Source: Desmodesmus armatus
Lineage: Eukaryota; Chlorophyta; Chlorophyceae; Sphaeropleales; Scenedesmaceae
DNA length: 64,000 nucleotides
NCBI GenBank assembly: GCA_007449985.2
Contig: VIIQ02000108.1
Span: 186,001 to 250,000, forward strand
Direction: 5' to 3'
Within the stretch, counting starts at the first letter, position 1. Each line of letters opens with the position of its first letter. Under the pieces are notes generated by a model. It was not told the origin of the DNA. It searched no databases and was given only the letters and a program-made list of their open reading frames with translations. Below are positions 57,248 through 64,000 of this stretch, in pieces. The translations under genes and the position numbers were made by a program.

Positions 57248-60200
57248 TACAGCGTTAGCCATTGCAGCTGCAGTGTGCTGCTGCTTGTCAGGTCTGCACA
57301 AGAGACATCAGAGTCAGCTGCTATCACGAGATGCATTTGTGTGGCACATTAGAGGGAAGTTATGCTAATGTTACTCACAGTAACGTCGACGTCAGTAGCG
57401 GGAACTGACCTGTGGCTTCATCAACAGTAGCGACAGTAGCATGTCTTGCCCCCTCAGCGGTACTTTCGATAGCTTTTATACTTGGACTACTTCGATGCCA
57501 TCCTGCAATGAAAGCACTCGCCCTCAACCCGCAATGAGGGCCACTCAACAAAAGGGCGGGAACTTCTTGTGCAGTTGAAAGGGCAGGTACACGTTGCTTT
57601 CTCAATCAAGTTACGCTTGCGCTCAGGAGTTTGTATTTGTTAAATCAGGCCGCAGCGGCTTGCAGCGAGAGATTGGACCATTTGTCATACACCGCTGTCA
57701 CATCTCCCTTGCAACCTCAGTCCTATATCAACACCCAACATGGTGACTTTGGTATCTACGTCCCCACTGGGCCTGCAAAGCCTGGCCGCCAGTATCTACT
57801 GCTTTGCCAGAAGCAAGCTGTGCAGACTCATGTGGTGCCACAAGCAAGACGCAGGCATCTGCATAAGTGCCATGGCTGCATGTAAGTTTGGGACAAAAAC
57901 ACACACCCTAAGGCAGGTCTGCAGTGCTGCAGGGTGGATGAATTGAGACAGCAGAGTACCTGGAAAGGTTGGTTGGTACTACTTTGAACTGTCCTACGGG
58001 AGGTGTGTGTCACATTGACAAGGTATGTCAGATTTTGCCTTCATCACCAGTTGTTGGGTGGTTAGCTGGCACAGAAATGATTACTGGAGCAGGACATGAA
58101 CATCAGAAGTGATGGCGGGCGGAGAGCTTGCAGGCTGGGCGCAACCACTGACCTAGCATGGGTAGCCGAAGAGCCTGTAGGGTAGGTGCAATTACTGACA
58201 CTGCAGTTGAAATCTTTGGTGAAGGCCACATCCTACTACCTGCCACAACTTCCCCAGCCATGCATGTGCTGACCACTACAGGCTGTGACAGCATTCATCC
58301 AGCATGATTTACCTGTAAGATATTCCAGATAGGGTTCTGAACAGAGTCGCCACCCGGTGGTCTCAGGCTGAGACCTGCGTCATATGATGTCAGGAATTAT
58401 GTGCGGGGAAGCCCCATTTCAACTGGTGCAGCATTGGTGAGCCAGAACCATTTTGAGTGTGCCACAGTGTGACTAGGGACTCGGGGCTAGGGACTGCCTA
58501 TCTCACACCAACCCCCTTCATCGGAAATTTCAGCATTGTTGTTTCAGCCCTGCGGAAACCGCCGAGTGCCGACAGTCGGAACAGTAGGCTGGAAGAGCGG
58601 GCGCTGGCGCCACTGTTGAGGCCGACTTGAAAAGTCGCACAGGCTAAAACCGGCAATATGGCGCGCATTTGGTGTTTCTGACTTGTCAGAACCAGTCGAT
58701 GATATGAAATTTTGTCTTCGAGACGCCGTGTAAGCTCCGAGGACCGCACAGGTGCACAAGAGAGGCTGATGTTGACGCCATGGCTGTTTAGGTGGACTCC
58801 AGAGCTCCAGCTGTGGCACGACTGCACAGTCGGACAGGGCTGAATTGACGTGTTTAATTACACATGTACAATGTACATACTTAACATGACAACTATGGCT
58901 GGTAGGCCTGTGTTGGCTTGGTGTCAGTCTCATGCAGGCACAGACACAGGCTCACACAACTGTAAGGACACTGATTCACATCGTGGAGGCTGATACCCAC
59001 TGTAGCAACAATGCTGGTGTGTTATCAACCTCAAAACATGGCTGGTAATGCCTCAGTCGATGACAGTAGCACAGGCAGTTCTACCAGGTAACTGTGGAGT
59101 ACACATCATGTGACATGTCACTGGGCAACCTTGGTACTTTTCTGTGCAGCCAGGATGCTGCCTTTGCTGCCCTCCTACAGGTCGCATACAATCAGCAATT
59201 TGAGTTAGAACTACATCGCTAAATGAGAAAGACGCAGATGCTTTGATCTGTCGCATTCAAACCATCGTGTGACAGTTGAAGCAAAAGTGGCAGAACGAGC
59301 TGCGTAGGACGCACTACACCTTTCCAGTAATGTCGAGATTGCATCCTGTCTATGTCTGCCAGTCTCCAAGCGTCCTCGCGTTCGCTATAGTCTCAACTCC
59401 TCTCTGCAACAGTGCTCCTGTGCACTCGCCAGGCTCTCCAGACGGCACATCGCTGGCATGGAATGTGCTTTATTTATGGCCACACCGACACTACAGTCAC
59501 CCTTCACAGGGCGTGTAGCCCACACATCATTGTTCAGATCGGAGCAGCAGCAGGGGCCCCTGAGAGAAGTGGCTGAAGCTCCACGTCATCAGAAGATACC
59601 TGTCATTATTGGAATCGGGACAGCATGATGGCACCACCAGCAGCCTTTTGGAGGGATCCAGGCACATGTGACAGCAGGATGCAGGTCCTGGCCTTCAAGA
59701 CCGGCTCACATGTACTGCTGAAAAGCAGTGCTGCTCATATGCAAGCTCTTCCAAAGGTATGTCCCAGCCAGGTTGTTGTAGTAGTAGCCAAGAAGGGTTT
59801 TCAACGTATGAATGTTCCTGTGCATGCTTGCTGGCAGGCCATATGACCAGGCCGTGGCCATTGCAGCTGGGATGCCCTGCATCAGCTTCACTGAGCAACT
59901 GCTTTGCATCTTTGCACCTGGGACTGGGGCACAGGTACGTGTGTTCGTTGTGGCCATATACACATGGTTGTTTTGGCCCTGCGTGTGAATATGCTCAGGC
60001 TATGTCCTGGCTGCTCTCTTGTGCTTGCAGGTCATAACTGTCTTGACATCATCTGTTAGGGTGCAAGCAGCAGGCAAGCAATGGCCAAACTTCTGATGTA
60101 AGTTTTGCTGCTGGGGTCAAGGATACCGCAGCTTCCTGGAACTGAAATGGAAATGACACGGGCAAGCTGTCAGCCTCCAGTGCCAGGCCTGCCACATATG

Positions 60201-60335
60201 AAGGGTGCAGCCCATTACACATCGGACTGGCACAACCCATGTGTCAGCGCATTGGCAGGAACACCATCTTTACAGTCCTTGAGCAGGTGCTAGCGGTTTA
60301 ATGCGAATGCACTGCAGGTATGTTGTCTTGTTTGG

Positions 60336-60719
60336 TTGCATCACCTGAATGCGCTGCTGCTGCTGCTGCTGCTGCTGCCAACCTACCCCTTTGCGCAGGC
60401 CCCAGCTGGACATGGCACCTGGCCCCCACACAGCGCCTCACACTTTCGGCCTAGTCACCAGGATGACACTCTGACTTGCACTGACCGTCAGCAAGGCCTA
60501 ATGACATCAAGCAGAAGTGAAGCGGCGGCGGCAGTGCAGGCATTGCACATGCGCTTGCAATATGGCAGTAGGCGGGTTGGGATGGCCACAGCATACCCAC
60601 CAGGCCTGCGTGTGTGGTGGCGACAAATGACCAAGAGTCTTAGTAACCTGGGCCTTGCTCCAGCATGCTATGGTGCTGCTGCCAGCAGTCTGCTGGTGAC
60701 AGCCGCAATCTGGGTGTAG
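60336..60719 (+). CDS. Hypothetical 127-aa open frame with signal-like N terminus
   Basis: It starts MHHLNALLLLLLLLPTYPFA, a hydrophobic stretch created by a (CTG) run, then a polar part and a C-terminal TAAIWV stop. No known family. A triplet repeat can fake a signal peptide, and a competing minus-strand frame overlaps. Weak. Confidence 0.2.
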   Translation: MHHLNALLLLLLLLPTYPFAQAPAGHGTWPPHSASHFRPSHQDDTLTCTDRQQGLMTSSRSEAAAAVQALHMRLQYGSRRVGMATAYPPGLRVWWRQMTKSLSNLGLAPACYGAAASSLLVTAAIWV

Positions 60720-62610
60720 ACACTTTGTCGACAGCTTGGTGGACATCTGGTGTGGGTATGGACTGTGTGATGGTCAGAATGCCTATCTGGGAAGCAGGAT
60801 TGGACACTGTGCTCATACCAGTTCTGGTTGCTTCTGCTGCGTCTGCCGGTGCAGTCTGCAAAATGCAGTGTTGGGCTCACAGCAGCAGAAGGGTGCACAA
60901 CTCTTGTGCAAGTTCTGCCTGTGTGTTGCTTTGCCAGCTTTGAGCATAGTGCTGCTTGGCACTAAGTGGCATCAGGTTGTATCCTAGTGATGCTGTAGCT
61001 TGCACTTTGCCACAGCAGCATAGGGTACTGCTGGTTTGGGAGCCTTTTCGACGGCCATTGCCGACGTGCTTTGAGGTGCAAGCATGGCTGGGGTGATAGC
61101 AGTATGACCTGGCATACGCACTTGCTACGATGCACTCAGACGCGCATGCTATCCCTTTTGGGACAATGCAGACATGTGGCACATTCATGTGTGCAGCACT
61201 GGCTGGGGGTTCAACTTCCCATTCACTCTTGCTTGTACAATATGTTTTGTTTGTTGTGCAATATATCTGGGTCATTGTGCCAGTCAGTATGTATCAGCTG
61301 ACTTGTGTGTGTGCAGTTCAGCGATTGGCGTGTCACATCTGACTCTGAGTGAGTGGGTCAGCGTGTAAGCTTGACATAGACTTAGCTTTTGCAGAAGCAC
61401 TGGTCAACAGTCGCAGCAAGGGCCGGAGTGAGCAGAACAGTCGATGTCTGCTGGCAAACAGCGCATAGTTGGTCGCGACTGCAACAGTTAGCTGCGCACA
61501 GTGGGAACTGTGTCGCACGCTGCTGCAGGTGCCGCTGCAACAGTCGACTGACCCGCAGCGAGCAGTCGCGGCCTCAACAGTGTGCTGAAACCGCTCGACC
61601 TAAACTATGCACTTTTTCAGTACAGACTGCTCACAAGCATACAGCCAGCTGAAACAACAATGGAGAAATTTCCGAAGTTCCTTCCCCTGCTTCTTCCAAG
61701 TCTCGCCCACCCTCTCTCAGTCCCCCCCCCCAGCCCAGAACAGCAACCACCCAGCATAGTGGTGCTGCTCCACCTGGAGTACCACGCCAGCACTGCTGAA
61801 AGCCTTGCTCTGGCTGCCAGCAGCAGCCATGCAAGCTAGCAGCTGCTGCAGGCCTGGGACCAGCCTGATTCTGCATTCAATGCAAGCTGCCTGATCGGTG
61901 TGTTGGGCCGGCATGGCTGGCTGGCTGAATATCTCATGAGCGTGTTAGGCGTCATACCTGGCAGGGCTGATGCCAGGCACGACAATTGAACAGACTGCCA
62001 TGGGCTTGTGCTGATACGAAGCTCCATGTTTGTGCCACACGGTGTGTCCAACTTGACTTGTTGTTGTGACAGTTGATGCTGGCCGCTGTAATCAATAGTG
62101 CCCGCATGTGTCATTCCTGAACAAACAGCCAGTCCCCTCAGGGAGCCCTGAGGCCCAGTTGGTGCTGAAGGTGTGTGTCAGAGTGTTTGCAGAAAGGGTG
62201 CTTGTCATTGGGGCAGGAGGTGATGGGCAGTGCCAGGATGGAGGGAGAGGGGCAGTGGTGCACCGTGCAAGACAGGATCACGCTGCGGTAGAGTATCATG
62301 ACTCCTGACATGTTAAATTCTTCACCAGCTGAATCCCGCATCCCAGCCCCACGCACATCACCTGCAGCTGTAGGGCACCGTGCAGTGCAGCATGGAACGT
62401 CACGTGGCGCAACCACATGTGTGGAGACCTACTGCATCAAGCTCTTGCATCGCTCACATTGTGCTGGCCAACACGAGCAGCGTCTCAGGCGAGTGCCTGC
62501 AGGGCAGAATTTTGATCAGTCGCTGATGTAGTACTCCTGAGTACCCAGCACAGGTCCGGTTTGCAAGCACTGCAAGGCAGCCCTTGACAGCAACGTGAGA
62601 GGTCGCTGCA

Positions 62611-62626
62611 CCCCCCCCCCCCCCCC
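62611..62626. repeat. (C)16 homopolymer
   Basis: Sixteen consecutive C on plus. Length may be assembly- or polymerase-dependent. Confidence 0.9.
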
Positions 62627-63898
62627 GACCCACTGGCTTCAAGCCAACGCCAACGGTTGCCATCAGGTGTCAAGGGCCGTCCCAGACCTAGCAGGTGTAG
62701 CCGCTCACTCCCTAGCACTCAGCACTGCCATGCACCAGCAGCAGCGCTAGCGTCAAACCCTGATCGGGTCTGGGCACCAGTGTGTTGTGCACCTACCTCA
62801 AAGCAGCCAGCAGCACCCTCCAGCTGCTTCAGCTGACAATCCGTGGTCCAAAGCCAACAGCAGGTTTCAACAGCATTATGCCTGCCCATGCTAGCAAAGT
62901 AATAAGCCCGGACAGGCAGGCCCCAACCCCATGCCAGCACAGCAGCACATGCCACAGGCTGAGCCTCCTGCAGGACTACTCAGTAGCCCAGCTGTAGACT
63001 ATGGTAGTTTAGCAGTACTAGTGTTCTTTGGGGGAATGGCCATTATCCTCTGTCCCTGCTGCACTTTGCAGCTGGTGGAGCCGCTGTGAGGCTTCACCCA
63101 GCCTCCAACGTTCCTGGCAGCTGCCGCCCACGTGGGTCTTGCAGCTCTCTTGCAGTTGTTGAGGTGCGCCCATGAGCATGCCATAACATGCATCAAGCCT
63201 GTGCACCTAGCAAGATGCTCAAGTGGGGGATGCACGTTGCCACAGCTGGGAGGTCTCCTCAGCAAGCGCTCCCAGCTGCCTTGCAGTTGAAGGCGACCAC
63301 CATTCATGGGCATCACTGCAGGCAGAAGCTGTGCTACCGGGGCCGCTCGGGTGTGGTGATCTTGAAGTGGTCCCCTGTGAGTTTGGTGCAAGAACACTGC
63401 AGAACCGTTCTTTCAGATGTTCCATTCAAACACGCGGCAAACTGAAAGATGACAGCCCACCATCACTATCGTGCACATGCAGCCCGTCTACTGCGTATTA
63501 CTCAGACGTGTGACTGTATTGTGTTCCACTTCAGTTGCAGATGGCTGCAGTGACCTGTCGGACCAGCAGCGGTTTCCTCTAGGACTAGTTCTACCTGTCT
63601 CGCTGCAAGCGGGCCAAGAAAACACCTTGTCGATATCCCACGACACAGATGCAGACAAGCAGCCAATAACTCACAGCGGTGAGTGCAGACCGTGCTGGTG
63701 TATGCTGCTGTTGCACAACATGTGTGCTGCTGTGCTGTTCATAAGGAGGGCCACTGCAGTAGCATAGTGTGCTCTTTCAGCAAGTCCGCTTTGGGAGAGC
63801 CTGTATTATGTAGTTTTCTCAGCCCTGCATCCACCAACAGTCGTTGTGTGAGAATCTGGCTGCTTTGAATCCTTTGCAGGCCTGTCGATACGTCCACG

Positions 63899-64000
63899 AT
63901 GGCAAACGCCGTAGTTGCCTCCTGGGCAACTTGCATAAAGGAAACACACCAACAAGTCAACGACTATCAGGCTTTGATGTGTATGTCCAAGTCTCATGTC
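63899..64000 (+). CDS. M3: start of a third MYND-family gene (partial)
   Basis: ATG at 63899 opens MANAVVASWATCIKETHQQ. This matches the M1 start (MANAVVASWTACMKELQQ) and the interrupted start of M2. The frame stays open to the window edge (34 codons). It faces away from M1 and M2. The MYND domain itself is not visible, so the assignment rests on this conserved N terminus. Confidence 0.7.
   Translation, partial: MANAVVASWATCIKETHQQVNDYQALMCMSKSHV

Larger units (their letters stand above)
47318..57262 (-). pseudogene. M2: MYND zinc-finger gene split by an LTR retrotransposon and an inverted-repeat element
   Basis: Exon pieces on minus: exon 1 57262-57252 plus 56475-56292; exon 2 55984-55106 plus 50075-49890; exon 3 49345-47318. 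Without the two insertions, and with one copy of each target duplication, exon lengths are 195, 1,065 and 2,028 nt. All are in phase 0, for 1,095 residues. It starts like M1 (MANAVV). The middle is helical (GPGMIVTAALLKADVAFLSA). A long Gln/Pro-rich part follows (residues about 520-650). The C-terminal MYND finger carries CMCNNPGC, CVCGGC, RYCGRACQ and WKQHKPLC. Leu/Glu repeats (EEQLEEHLAEHLEERLKELP) precede the finger. As it stands no full protein can be made. A start at the in-frame ATG after the first insertion would still meet the retrotransposon. No point lesion was seen. Confidence 0.88.
57263..63898. other. Long region without a supported gene
   Basis: 57263-57620 is the M2 upstream region. 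Beyond it I see only isolated exon-like segments. 57,740-57,881 (FGIYVPTGPAKPGRQYLLL) is followed by donor GTAAGT. 59,625-59,846 starts MMAPPAAFWRDPGT. 59,850-59,935 can be read YDQAVAIAAGMPCISFTEQ, with donor GTACGTG. 63,288-63,377 (LKATTIHGHHCRQKLCYRG) has donor GTGAGT. 63,534-63,680 (VADGCSDLSDQQRFPLGL) also has a donor GTGAGT. They may be exons of one or more plus-strand genes, but frames and splice phases do not join convincingly. Confidence 0.4.

Noticed and set aside
59625..60093. A spliced plus-strand gene joining MMAPPAAFWRDPGT with the segment readable as AGMPCISFTEQ
   Set aside because: The segments look protein-like but the available splice sites give the wrong phase or a 30-nt intron; kept only as exon-like segments.
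60507..60746. Cys-rich 79-codon minus-strand frame
   Set aside because: Overlaps a longer plus-strand frame and its cysteines do not form a known zinc-finger spacing.
1..64000. CRISPR arrays, bacterial operons, tRNA or rRNA genes
   Set aside because: Repeats are long tandem or triplet types, genes are intron-rich, and no cloverleaf or rRNA core was recognised by eye.

Overview
The window looks like nuclear DNA of a green alga (Chlorophyta; Chlamydomonadales or Sphaeropleales is my inference). Genes are intron-rich with GT-AG introns. CAG/GCA-type codon runs encode poly-Gln and poly-Ala. A chlorophyte-type TGTAA poly(A) signal follows the first gene. The gene families (copper radical oxidase, F-box/LRR, MYND) are eukaryotic. 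No rRNA, tRNA, CRISPR or bacterial operon structure was seen.

Layout. (1) 1-4.2 kb: 3' part of a seven-exon copper radical oxidase gene (+). (2) 5.34-14.94 kb: a near-identical tandem array, A-B-A-B-A-B-A. A is a 712-bp module with terminal inverted repeats and B a 2.25-kb spacer; the period is 2,962 bp. (3) 16.4-41.0 kb: seven paralogous F-box/leucine-rich-repeat genes (F1-F7), plus an orphan last exon of an eighth at 42.5 kb. F4, F6 and F7 are intact; F1, F2, F3 and F5 carry frameshifts or a stop. All seven share four exons, and the first contributes only the start codon, which abuts the splice donor (ATG|GTRAGG). (4) 42.7-57.3 kb: two large MYND zinc-finger genes on the minus strand. M1 is broken by small indels. 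M2 is split by a 5,025-bp non-autonomous LTR retrotransposon with identical 480-bp LTRs and a 5-bp target duplication, and by a 772-bp inverted-repeat element with a 4-bp target duplication. Removing both on paper leaves every M2 exon in frame, so both insertions look young. (5) 57.3-63.9 kb: about 6.6 kb without a gene I can support. (6) 63.9 kb: the start of a third MYND gene (M3, +) running off the window.

F-box/LRR proteins normally act as substrate receptors of SCF ubiquitin ligases, and MYND fingers bind proline-rich partners. Here both families lie in a rapidly duplicating, transposon-hit region, a birth-and-death pattern. No pathway links them to the oxidase.
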